Source: Megaustenia siamemsis
Lineage: Eukaryota; Mollusca; Gastropoda; Stylommatophora; Ariophantidae
DNA: 64,000 nucleotides
Direction of reading: 5' to 3'
Assembly: GCA_032433765.1 (NCBI GenBank)
Contig: JAVIAB010000049.1
Coordinates: forward strand, 23,804,147 to 23,868,146
Below the pieces are notes generated by a model. That model was not told the origin of the DNA. It did not search any database and was given only the letters and a program-made list of their open reading frames with translations. Position 1 is the first letter of the stretch, and every line of letters begins with the position of its first letter. Positions 35,729-47,700 of this stretch are shown in pieces. A program made the translations under genes and the position numbers.

Positions 35729-38700
35729 ATTGATGTTTTTGTTCCTCTTCCTGTGCGCTGATGTTTTAGTTCCTCTGCCTGTGCGTTGATGTTTTAGTTC
35801 CTCTTCCTGTGAGTTGATGTTTTTGTTCCTCTTCCTGTGAGCTGATGTTTTAGTTCCTCTGCCTGTGAGTTGATGTTTTTGTTCCTCTTCCTGTGAGCTG
35901 ATGTTTTAGTTCCTTTTCCTGTGAGTTGATGTTTTAGTTCCTCTTCCTGTGAGTTGATGTTTTAGTTCCTCTTCCTGTGAGTTGATGTTTTAGTTCCTCT
36001 TCCTGTGAGTTGATGTTTTTGTTCCTCTTCCTGTGAGTTGATGTTTTAGTTCCTCTTCCTGTGAGTTGATGTTTTAGTTCCTCTTCCTGTGAGTTGATGT
36101 TTTAGTTCCTCTTCCTGTGAGTTGATGTTTTAGTTCCTCTTCCTGTGAGTTGATGTTTTAGTTCCTCTTCCTGTGAGTTGATGTTTTAGTTCCTCTTCCT
36201 GTGAGTTGATGTTTTGGTTCCTCATCCTGTGAGTTGATGTTTTAGTTCCTCTTCCTGTGAGCTGATGTTTTAGTTCCTCTTCCTGTGAGTTGATGTTTTA
36301 ATTCCTCTTCCTGTGAGTTGATGTTTTAGTTCCTCTTCTTGTGAGTTGATGTTTTAGTTCCTCTTCCTGTGAGTTGATGTTTTAGTTCCTCTTCCTGTGA
36401 GTTGATGTTTTAGTTCCTCTTCCTGTGAGTTGATGTTTTAGTTCCTCTTCCTGTGAGTTGATGTTTTAGTTCCTCTTCCTGTGAGTTGATGTTTTAGTTC
36501 CTCTTCCTGTGAGTTGATGTTTTAGTTCCTCTTCCTGTGAGTTGATGTTTTAGTTCCTCTTCCTGTGAGTTGATGTTTTAGTTCCTCTTCCTGTGAGTTG
36601 ATGTTTTAGTTCCTCTTCCTGTGAGTTGATGTTTAGTTCCTCATCCTGTGAGTTGATGTTTTAGTTCCTCTTCCTGTGAGTTGATGTTTTAGTTCCTCAT
36701 CCTGTGAGTTGATGTTTTAGTTCCTCTTCCTGTGAGCTGATGTTTTAGTTCCTGTGAGTTGATGTTTTAGTTCCTCATCCTGTGAGTTGATGTTTTAGTT
36801 CCTCTTCCTGTGAGCTGATGTTTTAGTTCCTCTTCCTGTGAGTTGATGTTTTAGTTCATCTTCCTGTGAGTTGATGTTTTAGTTCCTCTTCCTGTGAGTT
36901 GATGTTTTAGTTCCTCTTCCTGTGAGTTGATGTTTTAGTTCATCTTCCTGTGAGTTGATGTTTTAGTTCCTCTTCCTGTGAGTTGATGTTTTAGTTCCTC
37001 TTCCTGTGAGTTGATGTTTTAGTTCCTCTTCCTGTGAGTTGATGTTTTAGTTCCTCTTCCTGTGAGTTGATGTTTTAGTTCCTCTTCCTGTGAGTTGATG
37101 TTTTAGTTCCTCTTCTTGTGAGTTGATGTTTTAGTTCCTCTTCCTGTGAGTTGATGTTTTAGTTCCTCTTCCTGTGAGTTGATGTTTTAGTTCCTCTTCC
37201 TGTGAGTTGATGTTTTAGTTCCTCTTCCTGTGAGTTGATGTTTTAGTTCCTCTTCCTGTGAGTTGATGTTTTAGTTCCTCTTCCTGTGAGTTGATGTTTT
37301 AGTTCCTCTTCCTGTGAGTTGATGTTTTAGTTCCTCTTCCTGTGAGTTGATGTTTTAGTTCCTCTTCCTGTGAGTTGATGTTTTAGTTCCTCTTCCTGTG
37401 AGTTGATGTTTTAGTTCCTCTTCCTGTGAGTTGATGTTTTAGTTCCTCATCCTGTGAGTTGATGTTTTAGTTCCTCTTCCTGTGAGCTGATGTTTTAGTT
37501 CCTCTTCCTGTGAGTTGATGTTTTAGTTCCTCTTCCTGTGAGTTGATGTTTTAGTTCCTCTTCCTGTGAGTTGATGTTTTAGTTCCTCTTCCTGTGAGTT
37601 GATGTTTTTGTTCCTCTTCCTGTGAGTTGATGTTTTAGTTCCCTTCCTGTGAGTTGATGTTTTAGTTCCTCTTCCTGTGAGTTGATGTTTTAGTTCCTCT
37701 TCCTGTGAGTTGATGTTTTAGTTCCTCTTCCTGTGAGTTGATGTTTTTGTTCCTCTTCCTGTGAGTTGATGTTTTAGTTCCTCTTCCTGTGAGTTGATGT
37801 TTTAGTTCCTCTTCCTGTGAGTTGATGTTTTAGTTCCTCTTCCTGTGAGTTGATGTTTTAGTTCCTCTTCCTGTGAGTTGATGTTTTAGTTCCTCTTCCT
37901 GTGAGTTGATGTTTTTGTTCCTCTTCCTGTGAGTTGATGTTTTAGTTCCTCTTCCTGTGAGTTGTTTTAGTTCCTCTTCCTGTGAGTTGATGTTTTAGTT
38001 CCTCTTCCTGTGAGTTGATGTTTTAGTTCCTCTTCCTGTGAGTTGATGTTTTAGTTCCTCTTCCTGTGAGTTGATGTTTTAGTTCCTCTTCCTGTGAGTT
38101 GATGTTTTAGTTCCTCATCCTGTGAGTTGATGTTTTAGTTCCTCTTCCTGTGAGTTGATGTTTTAGTTCCTCTTCCTGTGAGTTGATGTTTTAGTTCCTC
38201 TTCCTGTGAGTTGATGTTTTAGTTCCTCATCCTGTGAGTTGATGTTTTAGTTCCTCTTCCTGTGAGCTGATGTTTTAGTTCCTCTTCCTGTGAGTTGATG
38301 TTTTAGTTCCTCATCCTGTGAGTTGATGTTTTAGTTCCTCTTCCTGTGAGCTGATGTTTTAGTTCCTCTTCCTGTGAGTTGATGTTTTAGTTCCTCTTCC
38401 TGTGAGTTGATGTTTTAGTTCCTCTTCTTGTGAGTTGATGTTTTAGTTCCTCTTCCTGTGAGTTGATGTTTTTGTTCCTCTGCCTGTGAGTTGATGTTTT
38501 TGTTCCTCTTCCTGTGAGTTGATGTTTTTGTTCCTCTTCCTGTGAGTTGATGTTTTAGTTCCTCTTCCTGTGAGTTGATGTTTTAGTTCATCTTCCTGTG
38601 AGTTGATGTTTTAGTTCATCTTCCTGTGAGTTGATGTTTTAGTTCCTCTTCCTGTGAGTTGATGTTTTAGTTCCTCTTCCTGTGAGTTGATGTTTTAGTT

Positions 38701-41700
38701 CCTCTTCCTGTGAGTTGATGTTTTAGTTCCTCTTCCTGTGAGTTGATGTTTTAGTTCCTCTTCCTGTGAGTTGATGTTTTAGTTCCTCTTCCTGTGAGTT
38801 GATGTTTTAGTTCCTCTTCCTGTGAGTTGATGTTTTAGTTCCTCTTCCTGTGAGTTGATGTTTTAGTTCCTCTTCCTGTGAGTTGATGTTTTAGTTCCTC
38901 CTCCTGTGAGTTGATGTTTTAGTTCCTCTTCCTGTGAGTTGATGTTTTAGTTCCTCATCCTGTGAGTTGATGTTTTAGTTCCTCTTCCTGTGAGTTGATG
39001 TTTTAGTTCCTCATCCTGTGAGTTGATGTTTTAGTTCCTCATCCTGTGAGTTGATGTTTTAGTTCCTCTTCCTGTGAGTTGATGTTTTAGTTCCTCATCC
39101 TGTGAGTTGATGTTTTAGTTCCTCTTCCTGTGAGTTGATGTTTTAGTTCCTCATCCTGTGAGCTGATGTTTTAGTTCCTCATCCTGTGAGTTGATGTTTT
39201 AGTTCCTCTTCCTGTGAGCTGATGTTTTAGTTCCTCTTCCTGTGAGCTGATGTTTTAGTTCCTCTTCCTGTGAGTTGATGTTTTAGTTCCTCCTCCTGTG
39301 AGTTGATGTTTTAGTTCCTCCTCCTGTGAGTTGATGTTTTAGTTCCTCCTCCTGTGAGTTGATGTTTTAGTTCCTCTTCCTGTGAGTTGATGTTTTAGTT
39401 CCTCTTCCTGTGAGTTGATGTTTTAGTTCATCTTCCTGTGAGTTGATGTTTTAGTTCATCTTCCTGTGAGTTGATGTTTTAGTTCCTCTTCCTGTGAGTT
39501 GATGTTTTAGTTCCTCTTCCTGTGAGTTGATGTTTTAGTTCCTCTTCCTGTGAGTTGATGTTTTAGTTCCTCTTCCTGTGAGCTGATGTTTTAGTTCCTC
39601 TTCCTGTGAGCTGATATTTTAGTTCCTCTTCCTGTGAGTTGATGTTTTAGTTCCTCTTCCTGTGAGTTGATGTTTTAGTTCCTCTTCTTGTGAGTTGATG
39701 TTTTAGTTCCTCTTCCTGTGAGTTGATGTTTTAGTTCCTCTTCCTGTGAGTTGATGTTTTAGTTCCTCTTCTTGTGAGTTGATGTTTTAGTTCCTCTTCC
39801 TGTGAGTTGATGTTTTAGTTCCTCTGCCTGTGAGTTGATGTTTTTGTTCCTCTTCCTGTGAGTTGATGTTTTTGTTCCTCTGCCTGTGAGTTGATGTTTT
39901 AGTTCCTCTTCCTGTGAGTTGATGTTTTTGTTCCTCTTCCTGTGAGTTGATGTTTTGTTCCTCTGCCTGTGAGTTGATGTTTTAGTTCCTCTTCCTGTGA
40001 GTTGATGTTTTAGTTCCTCTTCCTGTGAGTTGATGTTTTAGTTCCTCTTCCTGTGAGTTGATGTTTTTGTTCCTCTTCCTGTGAGTTGATGTTTTTGTTC
40101 CTCTTCCTGTGAGTTGATGTTTTTGTTCCTCTTCCTGTGAGTTGATGTTTTAGTTCCTCTTCCTGTGAGTTGATGTTTTAGTTCCTCTTCCTGTGAGTTG
40201 ATGTTTTAGTTCCTCTTCCTGTGAGTTGATGTTTTAGTTCCTCTTCCTGTGAGTTGATGTTTTAGTTCCTCTTCCTGTGAGTTGATGTTTTAGTTCCTCT
40301 TCCTGTGAGTTGATGTTTTAGTTCCTCTTCCTGTGAGTTGATGTTTTAGTTCTCCTCCTGTGAGTTGATGTTTTAGTTCCTCCTCCTGTGAGTTGATGTT
40401 TTAGTTCCTCCTCCTGTGAGTTGATGTTTTAGTTCCTCCTCCTGTGAGTTGATGTTTTAGTTCCTCTTCCTGTGAGTTGATGTTTTAGTTCCTCTTCCTG
40501 TGAGTTGATGTTTTAGTTCCTCTTCCTGTGAGTTGATGTTTTAGTTCCTCATCCTGTGAGTTGATGTTTTAGTTCCTCTTCCTGTGAGCTGATGTTTTAG
40601 TTCCTCTTCCTGTGAGCTGATGTTTTAGTTCCTCTTCCTGTGAGCTGATGTTTTAGTTCCTCTTCCTGTGAGTTGATGTTTTAATTCCTCTTCCTGTGAG
40701 TTGATGTTTTAGTTCCTCTTCCTGTGAGTTGATGTTTTAGTTCCTCTTCCTGTGAGTTGATGTTTTTGTTCCTCTTCCTGTGAGTTGATGTTTTAGTTCC
40801 CCTTCCTGTGAGTTGATGTTTTAGTTCCTCTTCCTGTGAGTTGATGTTTTAGTTCCTCTTCCTGTGAGTTGATGTTTTTGTTCCTCTTCCTGTGAGTTGA
40901 TGTTTTTGTTCCTCTTCCTGTGAGTTGATGTTTTAGTTCCTCTTCCTGTGAGTTGATGTTTTAGTTCCTCTTCCTGTGAGTTGATGTTTTAGTTCCTCTT
41001 CCTGTGAGTTGATGTTTTAGTTCCTCTTCCTGTGAGTTGATGTTTTAGTTCCTCTTCCTGTGAGTTGATGTTTTTGTTCCTCTTCCTGTGAGTTGATGTT
41101 TTTGTTCCTCTTCCTGTGAGTTGTTTTAGTTCCTCTTCCTGTGAGTTGATGTTTTAGTTCCTCTTCCTGTGAGTTGATGTTTTAGTTCCTCTTCCTGTGA
41201 GTTGATGTTTTAGTTCCTCTTCCTGTGAGTTGATGTTTAGTTCCTCTTCCTGTGAGTTGATGTTTTAGTTCCTCTTCCTGTGAGTTGATGTTTTAGTTCC
41301 TCTTCCTGTGAGTTGATGTTTTAGTTCCTCTTCCTGTGAGTTGATGTTTTAGTTCCTCTTCCTGTGAGTTGATGTTTTAGTTCCTCTTCCTGTGAGTTGA
41401 TGTTTTAGTTCCTCTTCCTGTGAGTTGATGTTTTAGTTCCTCTTCCTGTGAGTTGATGTTTTAGTTCCTCTTCCTGTGAGTTGATGTTTTTGTTCCTCTT
41501 CCTGTGAGTTGATGTTTTTGTTCCTCTTCCTGTGAGTTGATGTTTTTGTTCCTCTTCCTGTGAGTTGATGTTTTTGTTCCTCTGCCTGTGAGTTGATGTT
41601 TTGTTCCTCTTCCTGTGAGTTGATGTTTTAGTTCCTCTTCCTGTGAGTTGATGTTTTTGTTCCTCTTCCTGTGAGTTGATGTTTTGTTCCTCTTCCTGTG

Positions 41701-44700
41701 AGTTGATGTTTTTGTTCCTCTTCCTGTGAGTTGATGTTTTAGTTCCTCTTCCTGTGAGTTGATGTTTTAGTTCATCTTCCTGTGAGTTGATGTTTTAGTT
41801 CCTCTTCCTGTGAGTTGATGTTTTAGTTCCTCTTCCTGTGAGTTGATGTTTTAGTTCCTCTTCCTGTGAGTTGATGTTTTAGTTCCTCTTCCTGTGAGTT
41901 GATGTTTTAGTTCCTCTTCCTGTGAGTTGATGTTTTAGTTCCTCTTCCTGTGAGTTGATGTTTTAGTTCCTCTTCCTGTGAGTTGATGTTTTAGTTCCTC
42001 TTCCTGTGAGTTGATGTTTTAGTTCCTCTTCCTGTGAGTTGATGTTTTAGTTCCTCTTCCTGTGAGTTGATGTTTTAGTTCCTCTTCCTGTGAGTTGATG
42101 TTTTAGTTCCTCTTCCTGTGAGTTGATGTTTTAGTTCCTCTTCCTGTGAGTTGATGTTTTAGTTCCTCTTCCTGTGAGTTGATGTTTTAGTTCCTCTTCC
42201 TGTGAGTTGATGTTTTAGTTCCTCATCCTGTGAGTTGATGTTTTAGTTCCTCTTCCTGTGAGTTGATGTTTTAGTTCCTCTTCCTGTGAGTTGATGTTTT
42301 AGTTCCTCTTCCTGTGAGTTGATGTTTTAGTTCCTCTTCCTGTGAGTTGATGTTTTAGTTCCTCTTCCTGTGAGTTGATGTTTTAGTTCCTCTTCCTGTG
42401 AGTTGATGTTTTAGTTCCTCTTCCTGTGAGTTGATGTTTTAGTTCCTCTTCCTGTGAGTTGATGTTTTAGTTCCTCTTCCTGTGAGTTGATGTTTTAGTT
42501 CCTCTTCCTGTGAGTTGATGTTTTAGTTCCTCTTCCTGTGAGTTGATGTTTTAGTTCCTCTTCCTGTGAGTTGATGTTTTAGTTCCTCTTCCTGTGAGTT
42601 GATGTTTTAGTTCCTCTTCCTGTGAGTTGATGTTTTAGTTCCTCTTCCTGTGAGTTGATGTTTTAGTTCCTCTTCCTGTGAGTTGATGTTTTAGTTCCTC
42701 TTCCTGTGAGTTGATGTTTTAGTTCCTCTTCCTGTGAGTTGATGTTTTAGTTCCTCTTCCTGTGAGTTGATGTTTTAGTTCCTCTTCCTGTGAGTTGATG
42801 TTTTAGTTCCTCTTCCTGTGAGTTGATGTTTTAGTTCCTCTTCCTGTGAGTTGATGTTTTAGTTCCTCTTCCTGTGAGTTGATGTTTTAGTTCCTCTTCC
42901 TGTGAGTTGATGTTTTAGTTCCTCTTCCTGTGAGTTGATGTTTTAGTTCCTCTTCCTGTGAGTTGATGTTTTGTTCCTCTTCCTGTGAGTTGATGTTTTA
43001 GTTCCTCTTCCTGTGAGTTGATGTTTTAGTTCCTCTTCCTGTGAGTTGATGTTTTAGTTCCTCTTCCTGTGAGTTGATGTTTTTGTTCCTCTTCCTGTGA
43101 GTTGATGTTTTAGTTCCTCTTCCTGTGAGTTGATGTTTTAGTTCCTCTTCCTGTGAGTTGATGTTTTAGTTCCTCTTCCTGTGAGTTGATGTTTTAGTTC
43201 CTCTTCCTGTGAGTTGATGTTTTAGTTCCTCTTCCTGTGAGTTGATGTTTTAGTTCCTCTTCCTGTGAGTTGATGTTTTAGTTCCTCTTCCTGTGAGTTG
43301 ATGTTTTAGTTCCTCTTCCTGTGAGTTGATGTTTTAGTTCCTCTTCCTGTGAGTTGATGTTTTAGTTCCTCTTCCTGTGAGTTGATGTTTTAGTTCCTCT
43401 TCCTGTGAGTTGATGTTTTAGTTCCTCTTCCTGTGAGTTGATGTTTTAGTTCCTCTTCCTGTGAGTTGATGTTTTAGTTCCTCTTCCTGTGAGTTGATGT
43501 TTTAGTTCCTCTTCCTGTGAGTTGATGTTTTAGTTCCTCTTCCTGTGAGTTGATGTTTTAGTTCCTCTTCCTGTGAGTTGATGTTTTAGTTCCTCTTCCT
43601 GTGAGTTGATGTTTTAGTTCCTCTTCCTGTGAGTTGATGTTTTAGTTCCTCTTCCTGTGAGTTGATGTTTTAGTTCCTCTTCCTGTGAGTTGATGTTTTA
43701 GTTCCTCTTCCTGTGAGTTGATGTTTTAGTTCCTCTTCCTGTGAGTTGATGTTTTAGTTCCTCTTCCTGTGAGTTGATGTTTTAGTTCCTCTTCCTGTGA
43801 GTTGATGTTTTAGTTCCTCTTCCTGTGAGTTGATGTTTTAGTTCCTCTTCCTGTGAGTTGATGTTTTAGTTCCTCTTCCTGTGAGTTGATGTTTTAGTTC
43901 CTCTTCCTGTGAGTTGATGTTTTAGTTCCTCTTCCTGTGAGTTGATGTTTTAGTTCCTCTTCCTGTGAGTTGATGTTTTAGTTCCTCTTCCTGTGAGTTG
44001 ATGTTTTAGTTCCTCTTCCTGTGAGTTGATGTTTTAGTTCCTCTTCCTGTGAGTTGATGTTTTAGTTCCTCTTCCTGTGAGTTGATGTTTTAGTTCCTCT
44101 TCCTGTGAGTTGATGTTTTAGTTCCTCTTCCTGTGAGTTGATGTTTTAGTTCCTCTTCCTGTGAGTTGATGTTTTAGTTCCTCTTCCTGTGAGTTGATGT
44201 TTTAGTTCCTCTTCCTGTGAGTTGATGTTTTAGTTCCTCTTCCTGTGAGTTGATGTTTTAGTTCCTCTTCCTGTGAGTTGATGTTTTAGTTCCTCTTCCT
44301 GTGAGTTGATGTTTTAGTTCCTCTTCCTGTGAGTTGATGTTTTAGTTCCTCTTCCTGTGAGTTGATGTTTTAGTTCCTCTTCCTGTGAGTTGATGTTTTA
44401 GTTCCTCTTCCTGTGAGTTGATGTTTTAGTTCCTCTTCCTGTGAGTTGATGTTTTAGTTCCTCTTCCTGTGAGTTGATGTTTTAGTTCCTCTTCCTGTGA
44501 GTTGATGTTTTAGTTCCTCTTCCTGTGAGTTGATGTTTTAGTTCCTCTTCCTGTGAGTTGATGTTTTAGTTCCTCTTCCTGTGAGTTGATGTTTTAGTTC
44601 CTCTTCCTGTGAGTTGATGTTTTAGTTCCTCTTCCTGTGAGTTGATGTTTTAGTTCCTCTTCCTGTGAGTTGATGTTTTAGTTCCTCTTCCTGTGAGTTG

Positions 44701-47700
44701 ATGTTTTAGTTCCTCTTCCTGTGAGTTGATGTTTTAGTTCCTCTTCCTGTGAGTTGATGTTTTAGTTCCTCTTCCTGTGAGTTGATGTTTTAGTTCCTCT
44801 TCCTGTGAGTTGATGTTTTAGTTCCTCTTCCTGTGAGTTGATGTTTTAGTTCCTCTTCCTGTGAGTTGATGTTTTAGTTCCTCTTCCTGTGAGTTGATGT
44901 TTTAGTTCCTCTTCCTGTGAGTTGATGTTTTAGTTCCTCTTCCTGTGAGTTGATGTTTTAGTTCCTCTTCCTGTGAGTTGATGTTTTAGTTCCTCTTCCT
45001 GTGAGTTGATGTTTTAGTTCCTCTTCCTGTGAGTTGATGTTTTAGTTCCTCTTCCTGTGAGTTGATGTTTTAGTTCCTCTTCCTGTGAGTTGATGTTTTA
45101 GTTCCTCTTCCTGTGAGTTGATGTTTTAGTTCCTCTTCCTGTGAGTTGATGTTTTAGTTCCTCTTCCTGTGAGTTGATGTTTTAGTTCCTCTTCCTGTGA
45201 GTTGATGTTTTAGTTCCTCTTCCTGTGAGTTGATGTTTTAGTTCCTCTTCCTGTGAGTTGATGTTTTAGTTCCTCTTCCTGTGAGTTGATGTTTTAGTTC
45301 CTCTTCCTGTGAGTTGATGTTTTAGTTCCTCTTCCTGTGAGTTGATGTTTTAGTTCCTCTTCCTGTGAGTTGATGTTTTAGTTCCTCTTCCTGTGAGTTG
45401 ATGTTTTAGTTCCTCTTCCTGTGAGTTGATGTTTTAGTTCCTCTTCCTGTGAGTTGATGTTTTAGTTCCTCTTCCTGTGAGTTGATGTTTTAGTTCCTCT
45501 TCCTGTGAGTTGATGTTTTAGTTCCTCTTCCTGTGAGTTGATGTTTTAGTTCCTCTTCCTGTGAGTTGATGTTTTAGTTCCTCTTCCTGTGAGTTGATGT
45601 TTTAGTTCCTCTTCCTGTGAGTTGATGTTTTAGTTCCTCTTCCTGTGAGTTGATGTTTTAGTTCCTCTTCCTGTGAGTTGATGTTTTAGTTCCTCTTCCT
45701 GTGAGTTGATGTTTTAGTTCCTCTTCCTGTGAGTTGATGTTTTAGTTCCTCTTCCTGTGAGTTGATGTTTTAGTTCCTCTTCCTGTGAGTTGATGTTTTA
45801 GTTCCTCTTCCTGTGAGTTGATGTTTTAGTTCCTCTTCCTGTGAGTTGATGTTTTAGTTCCTCTTCCTGTGAGTTGATGTTTTAGTTCCTCTTCCTGTGA
45901 GTTGATGTTTTAGTTCCTCTTCCTGTGAGTTGATGTTTTAGTTCCTCTTCCTGTGAGTTGATGTTTTAGTTCCTCTTCCTGTGAGTTGATGTTTTAGTTC
46001 CTCTTCCTGTGAGTTGATGTTTTAGTTCCTCTTCCTGTGAGTTGATGTTTTAGTTCCTCTTCCTGTGAGTTGATGTTTTAGTTCCTCTTCCTGTGAGTTG
46101 ATGTTTTAGTTCCTCTTCCTGTGAGTTGATGTTTTAGTTCCTCTTCCTGTGAGTTGATGTTTTAGTTCCTCTTCCTGTGAGTTGATGTTTTAGTTCCTCT
46201 TCCTGTGAGTTGATGTTTTAGTTCCTCTTCCTGTGAGTTGATGTTTTAGTTCCTCTTCCTGTGAGTTGATGTTTTAGTTCCTCTTCCTGTGAGTTGATGT
46301 TTTAGTTCCTCTTCCTGTGAGTTGATGTTTTAGTTCCTCTTCCTGTGAGTTGATGTTTTAGTTCCTCTTCCTGTGAGTTGATGTTTTAGTTCCTCTTCCT
46401 GTGAGTTGATGTTTTAGTTCCTCTTCCTGTGAGTTGATGTTTTAGTTCCTCTTCCTGTGAGTTGATGTTTTAGTTCCTCTTCCTGTGAGTTGATGTTTTA
46501 GTTCCTCTTCCTGTGAGTTGATGTTTTAGTTCCTCTTCCTGTGAGTTGATGTTTTAGTTCCTCTTCCTGTGAGTTGATGTTTTAGTTCCTCTTCCTGTGA
46601 GTTGATGTTTTAGTTCCTCTTCCTGTGAGTTGATGTTTTAGTTCCTCTTCCTGTGAGTTGATGTTTTAGTTCCTCTTCCTGTGAGTTGATGTTTTAGTTC
46701 CTCTTCCTGTGAGTTGATGTTTTAGTTCCTCTTCCTGTGAGTTGATGTTTTAGTTCCTCTTCCTGTGAGTTGATGTTTTAGTTCCTCTTCCTGTGAGTTG
46801 ATGTTTTAGTTCCTCTTCCTGTGAGTTGATGTTTTAGTTCCTCTTCCTGTGAGTTGATGTTTTAGTTCCTCTTCCTGTGAGTTGATGTTTTAGTTCCTCT
46901 TCCTGTGAGTTGATGTTTTAGTTCCTCTTCCTGTGAGTTGATGTTTTAGTTCCTCTTCCTGTGAGTTGATGTTTTAGTTCCTCTTCCTGTGAGTTGATGT
47001 TTTAGTTCCTCTTCCTGTGAGTTGATGTTTTAGTTCCTCTTCCTGTGAGTTGATGTTTTAGTTCCTCTTCCTGTGAGTTGATGTTTTAGTTCCTCTTCCT
47101 GTGAGTTGATGTTTTAGTTCCTCTTCCTGTGAGTTGATGTTTTAGTTCCTCTTCCTGTGAGTTGATGTTTTAGTTCCTCTTCCTGTGAGTTGATGTTTTA
47201 GTTCCTCTTCCTGTGAGTTGATGTTTTAGTTCCTCTTCCTGTGAGTTGATGTTTTAGTTCCTCTTCCTGTGAGTTGATGTTTTAGTTCCTCTTCCTGTGA
47301 GTTGATGTTTTAGTTCCTCTTCCTGTGAGTTGATGTTTTAGTTCCTCTTCCTGTGAGTTGATGTTTTAGTTCCTCTTCCTGTGAGTTGATGTTTTAGTTC
47401 CTCTTCCTGTGAGTTGATGTTTTAGTTCCTCTTCCTGTGAGTTGATGTTTTAGTTCCTCTTCCTGTGAGTTGATGTTTTAGTTCCTCTTCCTGTGAGTTG
47501 ATGTTTTAGTTCCTCTTCCTGTGAGTTGATGTTTTAGTTCCTCTTCCTGTGAGTTGATGTTTTAGTTCCTCTTCCTGTGAGTTGATGTTTTAGTTCCTCT
47601 TCCTGTGAGTTGATGTTTTAGTTCCTCTTCCTGTGAGTTGATGTTTTAGTTCCTCTTCCTGTGAGTTGATGTTTTAGTTCCTCTTCCTGTGAGTTGATGT